Shown here: piece by piece, positions 1-7,155 of the stretch
Layout of the letters: each line of letters opens with the position of its first letter
Position numbering within the stretch: position 1 is the first letter of the stretch
Source of the DNA: an uncultured bacterium
GTDB taxonomy: Bacteria > DRYD01
DNA: 9,717 nt
NCBI GenBank assembly: GCA_937927985.1
Contig: CALFWH010000101.1
Coordinates: forward strand, 1-9,717
Direction: 5' to 3'
Program-made: the position numbers and the translations under genes
The notes under the pieces: generated by a model
What the model saw: the letters and a program-made list of their open reading frames with translations, nothing else
Told to the model about the DNA's origin: nothing
Database searches by the model: none

Positions 1-294
1 AATTTTTTTGATTAAAAATTTTAGTAATTTTTCTTTAAATTGGGGTAATCCACTATTTTTCTTTAGATTTTCAATTTTATTTAAGATGTTACTATCGAAT
101 AATCTTTGGTTACTTTGGATTAATTTTGAGAATTGCTGCCAGTTTGTTAGGTTATTCGTCTCAAAGATCAAATTTTTTAAGAAATACAACTTTCTTTTAT
201 AATATCTAATTTTATACGGATTTTCTTCTATGATTGATATCAAATAAACGTAATTATCTAAGCTTTCTATTATTTTAAATAAAAAATTTTGCAT
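1..294 (-). CDS. Unrecognised basic protein, N-terminal part only (runs off the left edge)
   Basis: An open frame of 98 codons runs from an ATG at 294 to base 1 without a stop, so the C-terminus lies outside the window. It starts 25 nt after the ftsW stop, in the same direction, as the last visible member of the gene run. The visible protein begins MQNFLFKIIESLDNY. It is hydrophilic and Lys/Asn-rich (14 Lys and 12 Asn in 98 residues), with no signal peptide, no obvious membrane segment and no motif I recognise. The Leu/Ile/Lys pattern suggests mostly helices. No clear Shine-Dalgarno precedes the ATG. The case for coding is that it is the only long open frame there on the gene-bearing strand, it begins right after ftsW, and its composition matches the neighbours. 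Function unknown; it could still be a chance frame in AT-rich DNA. Confidence 0.6.
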   Translation of the reverse strand, partial: MQNFLFKIIESLDNYVYLISIIEENPYKIRYYKRKLYFLKNLIFETNNLTNWQQFSKLIQSNQRLFDSNILNKIENLKKNSGLPQFKEKLLKFLIKKI

Positions 295-319
295 AGGCTT
301 TTTTATTCTTGTATTTTTT

Positions 320-1426
320 TTAGATATTTTCAGGAATTATTATTTTTTCCTGAAGGTATACTTTTTTAGTTTCATTAGGTTTATTTAGAATATTAATAAT
401 TATTCCTAAAGCTATCCAGTTAACTATTAATGAAGTACCACCATAACTTACAAAAGGTAAAGTTATACCTGTAGCAGGTAGTAAAGATAGGGTAACAGCC
501 ATATTAATAACAGCATTTATAAAAATCATAAATCCTAAACCAAATAAAACCAGCTTATAAAACATATTATCTATTTTATTAGCTTTGTAAACTATATAGC
601 TAAAAAATATTACAAAAATAAGTAAAATAGTAATTGTGCCTACTAATCCCAATTCCTCTCCAATAATAGCATATATAAAATCAGTATGTTTTTCTGGTAA
701 ATAATAGTTTTTTTGTAAACTATTACCAAAACCTACTCCCCATATATGCCCCCTACCATGGGCTATTAAACTTTGAATTACATTATAACCATATCCTAAT
801 GGATCCTTCCAAGGATCGATAAAAGCCAATATCCTGTTTATTCTATAGCTTTTAGTGAAAACTAAAAAAATAAATCCTATAAAGGAGAAAATCACTAATG
901 GTAAAAAATGCCATAAAGGTGTACCTCCAATAAACATTATTACTAAAAATAATAAAGCTACAATAGAAGCATTCCCCAGATCTGGCTCAATATTTATTAG
1001 AATAGCAAATATTAACATTAAAAGAAAAGGAGGTAAAAATCCTTTTTTAAAATCCTCTACAATACTAAACCTATTTGATATAAAGTAAGCAGTGTACAAA
1101 ATAATAGTTATTTTAGTAAGTTCAGAAGGTTGTAAATTCAATGGTCCTATCCCTATCCAAGCTTTAGAACCATTAACCTCTACACCTAAAGGAGTTAAAA
1201 CTAATACTAATAAAACTACATTAACTAAAACTATTAAAATTAAATAATCCTTTATCTTATCTATTCCTATCTTATTAACTAAGAAAAACGAAATTATTCC
1301 AATAATTAAGGCTAACGATTGTTTAACTACAAAAGAAAAATCGAAAGTAGCAGAATAAACTATAGCTATTCCAAATAAGGAAAGCAATAAAAAAACAATA
1401 AAAATTAACTTACTATAAATATTCAA
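320..1426 (-). CDS. ftsW: SEDS-family peptidoglycan polymerase, FtsW (or RodA)
   Basis: A polytopic inner-membrane protein of 368 residues, predicted to polymerise lipid II into glycan strands with a partner class B penicillin-binding protein, at the division septum if FtsW or along the side wall if RodA. Visible SEDS signatures are VYSAT (23-27), NGSKAWI then QPSELTK (85-105), EPDLG (147-151), RILAFIDPW (198-206), LPEKHTDFIYAIIGEELG (243-260) and LPATGITLPFVSYGGTSL (316-333). Asp249 in HTDF sits where SEDS proteins carry their essential extracellular Asp. Many hydrophobic helices fit the roughly 10-segment topology, and the length is usual. The HTDF block and the VYSA start lean towards FtsW, but RodA is not excluded. 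The start is TTG, 5 nt after the prs stop. It is the only plausible start, because membrane segment 1 begins within a few residues and an in-frame TGA lies just upstream. With no Shine-Dalgarno, translation is probably coupled to prs. Confidence 0.9.
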   Translation of the reverse strand: MNIYSKLIFIVFLLLSLFGIAIVYSATFDFSFVVKQSLALIIGIISFFLVNKIGIDKIKDYLILIVLVNVVLLVLVLTPLGVEVNGSKAWIGIGPLNLQPSELTKITIILYTAYFISNRFSIVEDFKKGFLPPFLLMLIFAILINIEPDLGNASIVALLFLVIMFIGGTPLWHFLPLVIFSFIGFIFLVFTKSYRINRILAFIDPWKDPLGYGYNVIQSLIAHGRGHIWGVGFGNSLQKNYYLPEKHTDFIYAIIGEELGLVGTITILLIFVIFFSYIVYKANKIDNMFYKLVLFGLGFMIFINAVINMAVTLSLLPATGITLPFVSYGGTSLIVNWIALGIIINILNKPNETKKVYLQEKIIIPENI

Positions 1427-1431
1427 GTTAT

Positions 1432-2415
1432 CTAATCAAATAATTCACTTATTGATTTTCTTAAATATATCCTTCTTATTACCTCAGAAATCAATTTATG
1501 AACAGAGCAAACAATTATTTTAGAACTTTTAACATTAGTAGGAATAGTATTAGTTACAAATACTTTATCTATTGGAGAATTTTCTATTAAATGAACGGAA
1601 TTTGAAGAAAAAACAGGATGTACTATTAAACAGTAAATATTGTTTACTTTCATATTTTTTAACTTTTCTGCAGCTTTGACTAGTGTTTTACCAGTAGAAA
1701 CCATATCATCTACTATAATCACATTTTTATTTTCCACTTGTCCTACTACTTCCATTGATTCTACTTCTTCTATATCTGGTCTTCTTTTAAACATGACTGC
1801 TATTGGTAATCCCATTTTTTCAGAATACATTCTTGCTCTTATTACACTGCCTGCATCTGGAGCAACAACTACAAAATTTTCCTTTTTTACATCTACATAT
1901 TTTAATAATGAATCTATTAATATTTTGTGAGAATATAAGTTATCAACAGGTATATCGAAAAATCCTTGTATAGCAGGTGAGTGAAGATCAATAGTAACAA
2001 CTCTATTAGCTCCTGCAGCAGTTATTAAGTTTGCTACTAATTTTGCGGTTATAGGTTCTCTACCTGACACTTTCTTTTCCTGTTTAGAATAACCAAAATA
2101 GGGAATAATAGCAGTTATACTTCCTGCTGAAGCCCTTTTAACAGCATCTATTATTATCAATAACTCCATTAAATTATCATTTACAGGAGGACAAGTAGAT
2201 TGTATTATAAAAACTTCTTTACTTCTGACATTTTCTAATATTTTAACTCTTATCTCTCCATCAGAAAACCTGGATATTATACTATCTGCTAAAGATATCC
2301 CTAAATCCTCTGCTACTTTGATTGATAAATCTATATTAGAATTACCACCAATTAAAACCATTCTATTGTACATATCGGCTTTTTCTTCTTGATATTCTGT
2401 TTGAGAACTAATCAT
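1432..2415 (-). CDS. prs: Ribose-phosphate pyrophosphokinase (PRPP synthetase)
   Basis: Cytosolic class I PRPP synthetase of 327 residues. It makes 5-phosphoribosyl 1-diphosphate from ribose 5-phosphate and ATP for purine, pyrimidine, histidine, tryptophan and NAD synthesis. Visible features in order are GNSN (24-27), the ATP-contacting RFSDGEIRV (49-57), NDNLMELLIIIDA (79-91), IPYFGYSKQEKK (104-115), PITAKLVANLITAAGANRV (121-139), DLHSPAIQGFFDIPVDNL (143-160), the flexible loop beginning KRRPDIE (210-216), and the PRPP-binding loop IIVDDMVSTGKTL (233-245). Two things are odd. The usual RQDRK-type motif reads KQEKK (111-115), with conservative swaps at an ATP-site Arg and the Asp two residues later. 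The protein also starts about 14 residues earlier than typical members, although a strong Shine-Dalgarno supports that start (alternative Met15). It lies 34 bp after rocA and is followed 5 nt later by ftsW. Confidence 0.96.
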   Translation of the reverse strand: MISSQTEYQEEKADMYNRMVLIGGNSNIDLSIKVAEDLGISLADSIISRFSDGEIRVKILENVRSKEVFIIQSTCPPVNDNLMELLIIIDAVKRASAGSITAIIPYFGYSKQEKKVSGREPITAKLVANLITAAGANRVVTIDLHSPAIQGFFDIPVDNLYSHKILIDSLLKYVDVKKENFVVVAPDAGSVIRARMYSEKMGLPIAVMFKRRPDIEEVESMEVVGQVENKNVIIVDDMVSTGKTLVKAAEKLKNMKVNNIYCLIVHPVFSSNSVHLIENSPIDKVFVTNTIPTNVKSSKIIVCSVHKLISEVIRRIYLRKSISELFD

Positions 2416-2420
2416 AAAAA

Positions 2421-2428
2421 CCTCCCCC
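2421..2428 (-). promoter_or_regulatory. Strong ribosome-binding site fixing the prs start
   Basis: On the minus strand the sequence reads GGGGGAGG, then five T, then the ATG ending at 2415. This is an excellent Shine-Dalgarno match at 5 nt spacing. It selects the longer N-terminus of Prs (M1) over the internal Met15 that would give a family-typical start. Confidence 0.8.
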
Positions 2429-2449
2429 TAGTTAATAATATTAATAAAT

Positions 2450-4051
2450 CTAAAAATCAATTTTTTCTGAAACGCTTCTTCCTTGCAAAAAGTATAATAG
2501 ATAATCTGGTCCACCTGCTTTAGCATCAGTACCAGACATATTAAACCCTCCAAAAGGATGCACTCCTACAATAGCTCCTGTACATTTTCTATTTATATAT
2601 AAATTCCCACAATAAAAATCCTGAACAGCTTTTTCTATATTGTATCTATCTTCGCTGAATACTCCTCCTGTTAGACCATAATCTGTAGAATTAGCAATTT
2701 CAATTGCTTCACAAAAATCACTAAATTTCATAACAGCAAGTACAGGGCCAAATATCTCTTCCTGAGCTATTATATCCTTAGGATTTACATTTTCAAAAAC
2801 TGTAGGTTCAATATAATAACCCATATCTTCTAATACTTTCTGCCCCCCAAAAACAAGCTTATTATTTTTCTTACCTATTTCAATATATTGAAGTATCTTA
2901 TCTTGAGCAGATTTATTTATTACTGGTCCCATAAATTTATTTTCCTTAGGTAAACCTATTTCAATATTTCTTACTTTTTCCAAAAATAAACTCATAAATT
3001 TATCATAAATATTTTTATGAAGTAATAATCTTGAACAAGCGGAACATTTTTGACCTTGATAACCATAAGCTGAAACCAATACACTATTAACAGCATGATT
3101 CAATAAATATTCATCTTTTATGTTATCTACAATTATAGCATTTTTGCCTCCCATTTCAGCTATTACCCTTTTTAAAAATTTTTGTCCTTGGCTTAAGGTT
3201 GAAGCTTCCTTGTATATATTAGATCCTACTTCTTTGGAACCAGTAAAAGCAATCATTCTTACCTTTGGATGTTTTACTAAATAATCACCAACTACACTTC
3301 CTCTCCCTGATAAAAAATTAAGTACTCCATCAGGTAGCCCCGCTTCCTTCATTACATTATAAAAGAAATATGACATAAATGGGGAATCATTTGCAGGTTT
3401 GAGTATTATAGTATTTCCTGTGACCATAGCAGCAATAGACATTCCTGCAGGAATAGCAAGTGGAAAATTCCATGGTGGAATTACTACTACTACACCAAGA
3501 GGTAAATAGCGATAATAATTTTTCTCTCCAGGAAATTTATATAATTTAGGAGGATTCTCATGGAGATCTATCATTTGTTTAGCATAATACTCTAAGTAAT
3601 CTATAGTTTCAGCTACATCTGCATCAGCTTCAGCATAATTCTTACCAACTTCCAATATCATCCAAGCTATTGCCTCATATTTTCTTTGCCTTAATATATT
3701 AGCAGCCCTAAAGAATATATTTGCTCTTTGATATACGTCTAATTTAGACCAACTTTTAAAAGCTTGCCAAGCTACTTCTACTGCTTTATCAGCTTGCTCT
3801 ATAGTAGCATCCTGAAAAATTCCAATAACCTGATCTTTTTGACCAGGATTAATAGATTTTATTTTACCATCTGAATAATACTCTTGACCACCAATATACA
3901 AAGGATACTCCTTACCTAAATTACTTTCAGCAAAATTTATAGCAGATCTTACCTTTTCTATAACTTGAGGATTAGAAAAATCTAAAAAAGGTTCAGTTTC
4001 ATAATCATACTTTTGATATACTAAAGTTTCTCTTCTTAACATAGTTTGCAT
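2450..4051 (-). CDS. rocA: L-glutamate gamma-semialdehyde (1-pyrroline-5-carboxylate) dehydrogenase
   Basis: Cytosolic NAD(P)-dependent aldehyde dehydrogenase of 533 residues. It oxidises glutamate gamma-semialdehyde, the open form of 1-pyrroline-5-carboxylate, to L-glutamate as the last step of proline and arginine/ornithine catabolism. Aldehyde dehydrogenase landmarks are all present: PPWNFPLAIPAGM (192-204, oxyanion Asn195), the cofactor-binding Lys218 in ILKPAN, FTGSKEVG (269-276), general-base Glu299 in AEMGGKNAIIVD, nucleophile Cys336 in GQKCSAC, and EEIFGPV (431-437). The C-terminal HPFGGFNMSGTDAKAGGPDYL (498-518) is the subgroup signature and marks the stand-alone RocA/PutA-C type, as does the long N-terminal region of about 50 residues before YIGG. 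The length fits. The ATG has a perfect AAGGAGGT Shine-Dalgarno (4059-4066) at 7 nt. No proline dehydrogenase or ornithine aminotransferase is in the window, so the source of its substrate is not visible. The alternative symbol pruA refers to the same enzyme. Confidence 0.95.
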   Translation of the reverse strand: MQTMLRRETLVYQKYDYETEPFLDFSNPQVIEKVRSAINFAESNLGKEYPLYIGGQEYYSDGKIKSINPGQKDQVIGIFQDATIEQADKAVEVAWQAFKSWSKLDVYQRANIFFRAANILRQRKYEAIAWMILEVGKNYAEADADVAETIDYLEYYAKQMIDLHENPPKLYKFPGEKNYYRYLPLGVVVVIPPWNFPLAIPAGMSIAAMVTGNTIILKPANDSPFMSYFFYNVMKEAGLPDGVLNFLSGRGSVVGDYLVKHPKVRMIAFTGSKEVGSNIYKEASTLSQGQKFLKRVIAEMGGKNAIIVDNIKDEYLLNHAVNSVLVSAYGYQGQKCSACSRLLLHKNIYDKFMSLFLEKVRNIEIGLPKENKFMGPVINKSAQDKILQYIEIGKKNNKLVFGGQKVLEDMGYYIEPTVFENVNPKDIIAQEEIFGPVLAVMKFSDFCEAIEIANSTDYGLTGGVFSEDRYNIEKAVQDFYCGNLYINRKCTGAIVGVHPFGGFNMSGTDAKAGGPDYLLYFLQGRSVSEKIDF

Positions 4052-4058
4052 AACTTAT

Positions 4059-4066
4059 ACCTCCTT
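4059..4066 (-). promoter_or_regulatory. Consensus ribosome-binding site of rocA
   Basis: On the minus strand this reads AAGGAGGT, 7 nt before the rocA ATG. It supports initiation at the ATG ending at 4051 rather than the in-frame ATG three codons further in. Confidence 0.8.
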
Positions 4067-4083
4067 TTTAACTTTACTAAGTA

Positions 4084-4113
4084 ACTATACATTAAAATAT
4101 TTCCCTTTTCTAA
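4084..4113 (-). promoter_or_regulatory. Weak candidate promoter in the ftcD-rocA gap
   Basis: The minus strand has TATAGT (4084-4089) with TTAGAA (4108-4113) 18 nt upstream, which would give a leader of about 25 nt for rocA. The -10 element matches the consensus at 5 of 6 positions and the -35 at 3 of 6. An 11-bp palindrome, TTACTTAGTAA (4074-4084), abuts the -10. In DNA this AT-rich such matches are common by chance, so this is a suggestion only. Confidence 0.2.
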
Positions 4114-4117
4114 AATT

Positions 4118-5041
4118 TTATACTTTAAAATCTATTATTTTTGAATAACTAAAATTTTGAATTTTTAAGTACTTTTTTACGAGTTGTTCAATTACTTTTG
4201 AAGGCAAACATCCTACCAATTCAGTAGAATCTAATTCTAAGCCTTCTTCTTTAATTTTATTTAAAATTATCTCAAAAATTTGCAAGAAATTAGTTTTATC
4301 AGCTTCTAGAATATTTGTTGATAACTGTACGATATTTTTTGATTCCAGAAAGAAAGTTAAAGCCTGTAAATTCTTTATTCCCCCATTACTTTCCCTTATT
4401 TTACTAGCTATTTTTTTTATCTTAATTAAAAAATCTTCTTTTGAAATATTTTCTCTTTGATCATTAATTTTCAAATTAAAATTGAAAGCTATTAATGGAT
4501 ACCTTACTCCTATAAAACTAACTCCCATAGTAGGATGATAGATATAATCCTTAAAAATATCAGGTATATAATCTTTATCATTCAAAGTTAATCTTTTTAT
4601 AAATTCTATTCCCTTATTCCTTATTAGAGATAAAACTTTAGTTGTAGGACGTTTAGAAGATAAAGCATAAAAATAAATAGGTATTTTAAATTTTTCAAAA
4701 AATTTGTAAGCAAATTTATCCACTAATTTTATAAGCCTATCATAAGATATTCCTTTTATAGGAATAAAAGGTATTACATCTATTATTCCAGCTTTAGGAT
4801 GCACTCCTTGATGAACGTTTATATCTAAATTAAAACAGTTTTTTGTAATTGTAAATATACTTTCAAAAACTCCACTTATACTACCTACTACTGTAAAAAC
4901 ACTTCTATTATGATCGTAATCATAGTGAACATCTTGCAAAACTACGTTTTTTATTGATTTTACTTCTTTAATTATACGATTAATAAGCTTTAAGTTTCTT
5001 CCTTCACATATATTAGGTACAGTTTGTATAATCATACTCAA
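4118..5041 (-). CDS. ftcD: Glutamate formimidoyltransferase (FtcD N-terminal type, monofunctional)
   Basis: Predicted cytosolic folate enzyme that moves the formimino group of N-formimino-L-glutamate to tetrahydrofolate, releasing glutamate. Members of this family are also known to accept 5-formyltetrahydrofolate and thus salvage folate. The protein (307 residues from TTG) is colinear with the transferase half only: TVPNICEGRN (7-16), DVHYDYDHNRSVFTVVG (37-53), the His-rich VHQGVHPKAGIIDVIPFIP (76-94), YHPTMGVSFIGVRYPLIAFN (168-187), IRESNGGIKNLQAL (215-228), QLSTNILEADKT (239-250) and ELVGCLP (274-280). The His residues around the active site are retained. No cyclodeaminase domain follows, and no hut genes are nearby, so a role in histidine degradation is not shown. 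It starts 4 nt after the dxs stop at a TTG, or 10 nt after it at the ATG ending at 5035. Neither has a good Shine-Dalgarno, which suggests coupling to dxs. Confidence 0.9.
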   Translation of the reverse strand: MSMIIQTVPNICEGRNLKLINRIIKEVKSIKNVVLQDVHYDYDHNRSVFTVVGSISGVFESIFTITKNCFNLDINVHQGVHPKAGIIDVIPFIPIKGISYDRLIKLVDKFAYKFFEKFKIPIYFYALSSKRPTTKVLSLIRNKGIEFIKRLTLNDKDYIPDIFKDYIYHPTMGVSFIGVRYPLIAFNFNLKINDQRENISKEDFLIKIKKIASKIRESNGGIKNLQALTFFLESKNIVQLSTNILEADKTNFLQIFEIILNKIKEEGLELDSTELVGCLPSKVIEQLVKKYLKIQNFSYSKIIDFKV

Positions 5042-5045
5042 TAAA

Positions 5046-7028
5046 TTAAGAACGAATATTAGCGTATAAATTTAATTTTGAAATAATTCGATGAGTTATT
5101 GATTGAGAATCTAATTGATAGTTTTGAAATAGGGATTGAATTGAACCATGCTCTATAAACTGATCTAACCAGCCAAATCTTAATACCCTCTTAGATATAT
5201 TATTATCATTTAAGTATTCTAGTACTGAACTTGAAAATCCTCCTGCTAATACATTATCTTCAAGAGTGACAACTAAATCAAAATTTACAACTTCTTTTAA
5301 AACTTCTTCATCTAAAGGTTTAACAGATATGCAATTATAGACTTTAAGATATATATTTTCTTTTTCTAGGTTTTCAATTATTTTATCAATATTTTTTTGC
5401 ATTCTACCAGTAGAAAGAATTATGATCTTATTTTTATAATTTTCATTATCTTGTTTAGTTTGGTGTATTAATTTCCATCTGTAAAGGTCAATTTCTTTAA
5501 ATTCGGATAGTTCTAATCCTTCTACAAAATCACGGGGATATCTTATAAAAGTAGGTTTAGATAAATTTTTTAAAACAGTGTAGATAATATTCCTCAATTC
5601 AATTTCATTTGAAGGTACAAAAATTTCAATATTAGGAATAATTCTCAGGTAAGATAAATCAAATACTCCGTGATGAGTAGGTCCATCTTCACCTACTACT
5701 CCTGCCCTATCTAATAAAAACAAAATAGGTATATTCTGTAAAGCAACATCATGTATTAACATATCGAAAGCCCTTTGTAAAAAAGTAGAATATATAGCTA
5801 CGACAGGTTTTAATCCTCCTAAAGCTAATCCACAAGCAAATAGTAAAGCGTGCTCTTCTGCTATACCCACATCAAAAAATCTATCAGGAAAGTTTTTAGA
5901 GAAATTTACTAAACCAGTGCCAGAAGGCATAGCAGCTGTTATTGCAACTATTTTGTCATCATTTTTAGCTATTTCAATAATTGCTTCACCAAAAATCTCG
6001 GTATACGTTTTATTAGTGCTTTTGGTAAAATCATCTATTTTCATTCCCTCATCTGTACTAAAATATATGAAATTAGAGGGTTTTACTTTACCTTTTGCAA
6101 CTCCATGCATTCTTTCAAAATGGGATTCCGCTTCATCATCCCCTTTACCTTTTTGGGTTACAGTATGAATTATCACAGGTTTTCCCAGAGTTTTAGCAAA
6201 AGAAAAAATTTGATCTAATAATTTTATATTATGTCCGTCAACAGGTCCAATATACTGAATCCCAAATTCTTCAAATATAACCCCTATAACTGAAGGAGAA
6301 ACAATTTTAGTAAAACCTTCTTCTACCCAATTCTTAGTATCTCTTATCCATTCCTTTAAAGTACTATCAAATGGGATTTTATTTAGAAGATTATCTAATT
6401 TTTCCTCTATTTTAAGAATTAAAGGATTATTACGTAGTTTTTTAAGATACATTGATATAGCTCCTACATTTCTAGAAATAGAATATTCATTATCATTAAG
6501 TACTATTATCATTTTGGTAGGATATTGGCCTATGTTATTAATAGCTTCAAAAGTAACTCCACAAGTTAAAGCTGCGTCACCAATGACTGCAACAACATTA
6601 TAATCTTCATTAGATATATCTTTAGCTTTAGCATATCCTAAAGCAGCAGACAATCCAGTACCAGCATGTCCAGCACCGTAATGATCAAAAACACTTTCTT
6701 TTATTCTAGAAAAACCTGATATACCACCAAACGTCCTTAAAGTTTTAAATTTCTCCTTTCTATCGGTAAGTATTTTGTAAGTATAACTTTGATGAGAAGT
6801 ATCAAAAATTATTTTATCTTTTAATGGATCAAAGTTTCTAAGAATAGATATAGTTAGTTCCACCACCCCTAAATTACTTCCATAATGTCCACCATTATGG
6901 TATATAACTTCCTTTATGTAATCTCTTATTTCCTTTGCTAAAATTTCTAATTGGTAATAATTAAAATCTTTAATAGTTTTGTAATCAGCATACTTTAAAT
7001 ACTTGGTTTTTTCAAAATTTACATTCAT
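5046..7028 (-). CDS. dxs: 1-deoxy-D-xylulose-5-phosphate synthase
   Basis: Thiamine-diphosphate enzyme of 660 residues that condenses pyruvate with glyceraldehyde 3-phosphate to form DXP, the first step of the MEP isoprenoid pathway and a precursor for thiamine and pyridoxal. Domain I shows GGHYGSNLGVVELT (46-59), DTSHQSYTYKILTDR (76-90), YGAGHAGTGLSAALG (117-131) and the thiamine-diphosphate/Mg site VIGDAALTCGVTFEAINN (148-165). Domain II shows DVGIAEEHAL with catalytic Glu391, YSTFLQRAFD (413-422) and VVGEDGPTHHGVFDLSYLR (444-462). Domain III closes with TLEDNVLAGGF (588-598). The length is family-typical. The metal motif reads GDA where most DXS proteins have GDG, and TCG where TGG is common; the metal-binding Asp151 is kept, so I expect activity. 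The ATG has AGGTGA (7036-7041) at 7 nt spacing. It follows the window's longest intergenic gap, so a promoter there is possible. Confidence 0.97.
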   Translation of the reverse strand: MNVNFEKTKYLKYADYKTIKDFNYYQLEILAKEIRDYIKEVIYHNGGHYGSNLGVVELTISILRNFDPLKDKIIFDTSHQSYTYKILTDRKEKFKTLRTFGGISGFSRIKESVFDHYGAGHAGTGLSAALGYAKAKDISNEDYNVVAVIGDAALTCGVTFEAINNIGQYPTKMIIVLNDNEYSISRNVGAISMYLKKLRNNPLILKIEEKLDNLLNKIPFDSTLKEWIRDTKNWVEEGFTKIVSPSVIGVIFEEFGIQYIGPVDGHNIKLLDQIFSFAKTLGKPVIIHTVTQKGKGDDEAESHFERMHGVAKGKVKPSNFIYFSTDEGMKIDDFTKSTNKTYTEIFGEAIIEIAKNDDKIVAITAAMPSGTGLVNFSKNFPDRFFDVGIAEEHALLFACGLALGGLKPVVAIYSTFLQRAFDMLIHDVALQNIPILFLLDRAGVVGEDGPTHHGVFDLSYLRIIPNIEIFVPSNEIELRNIIYTVLKNLSKPTFIRYPRDFVEGLELSEFKEIDLYRWKLIHQTKQDNENYKNKIIILSTGRMQKNIDKIIENLEKENIYLKVYNCISVKPLDEEVLKEVVNFDLVVTLEDNVLAGGFSSSVLEYLNDNNISKRVLRFGWLDQFIEHGSIQSLFQNYQLDSQSITHRIISKLNLYANIRS

Positions 7029-7155
7029 TTCTAATTCACCTTTTTAAATTTCTAAATTTTCTTATTACTTTTTATTATTTACTTCTTTCTATACTTTTTT
7101 ATTTTACAAAGATAAAAGTTTTCCCTTTAATGTAGATTTTTCATTTAAGTGGAGA
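7029..7155. other. 127-bp intergenic gap between rnc and dxs, no resolved signal
   Basis: This is the only gap over 100 bp in the window and the likeliest place for a fresh transcript start serving dxs-ftcD-rocA. It is extremely AT-rich and contains the dxs Shine-Dalgarno at 7036-7041. I could not pick a credible -35/-10 pair from many AT-rich look-alikes. I saw no GC-rich stem followed by a U-tract that would be a terminator for rnc. No riboswitch element (for example the conserved THI-box motifs) is recognisable. Confidence 0.5.

Noticed and set aside
8..202. Plus-strand open frame of 64 codons at the left edge
   Set aside because: It is antisense to the partial minus-strand gene (1-294), is Phe/Leu/Asn-rich in the way chance frames in AT-rich DNA are, and shows no motif.
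855..1088. Plus-strand open frame opposite ftsW
   Set aside because: Antisense shadow of a strongly supported SEDS gene; no family resemblance.
1640..1930. Plus-strand open frame opposite prs
   Set aside because: Antisense shadow of a strongly supported gene; the Ser/Thr-rich translation is the mirror of the prs codons.
2429..2449. AT-rich near-palindrome (TTATTAATATTATTAA) between rocA and prs
   Set aside because: Simple A/T sequence in a very AT-rich region. The inverted symmetry is expected by chance and there is no room for a credible promoter.
5917..6168. Plus-strand open frame opposite dxs
   Set aside because: Antisense shadow within conserved DXS coding sequence; no ribosome-binding site or recognisable domain.
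7091..7120. Possible hairpin ACTTTT...AAAAGT in the rnc-dxs gap
   Set aside because: Only about six A-T pairs with a long loop and no G-C core or following U-tract. Too weak to call a terminator.
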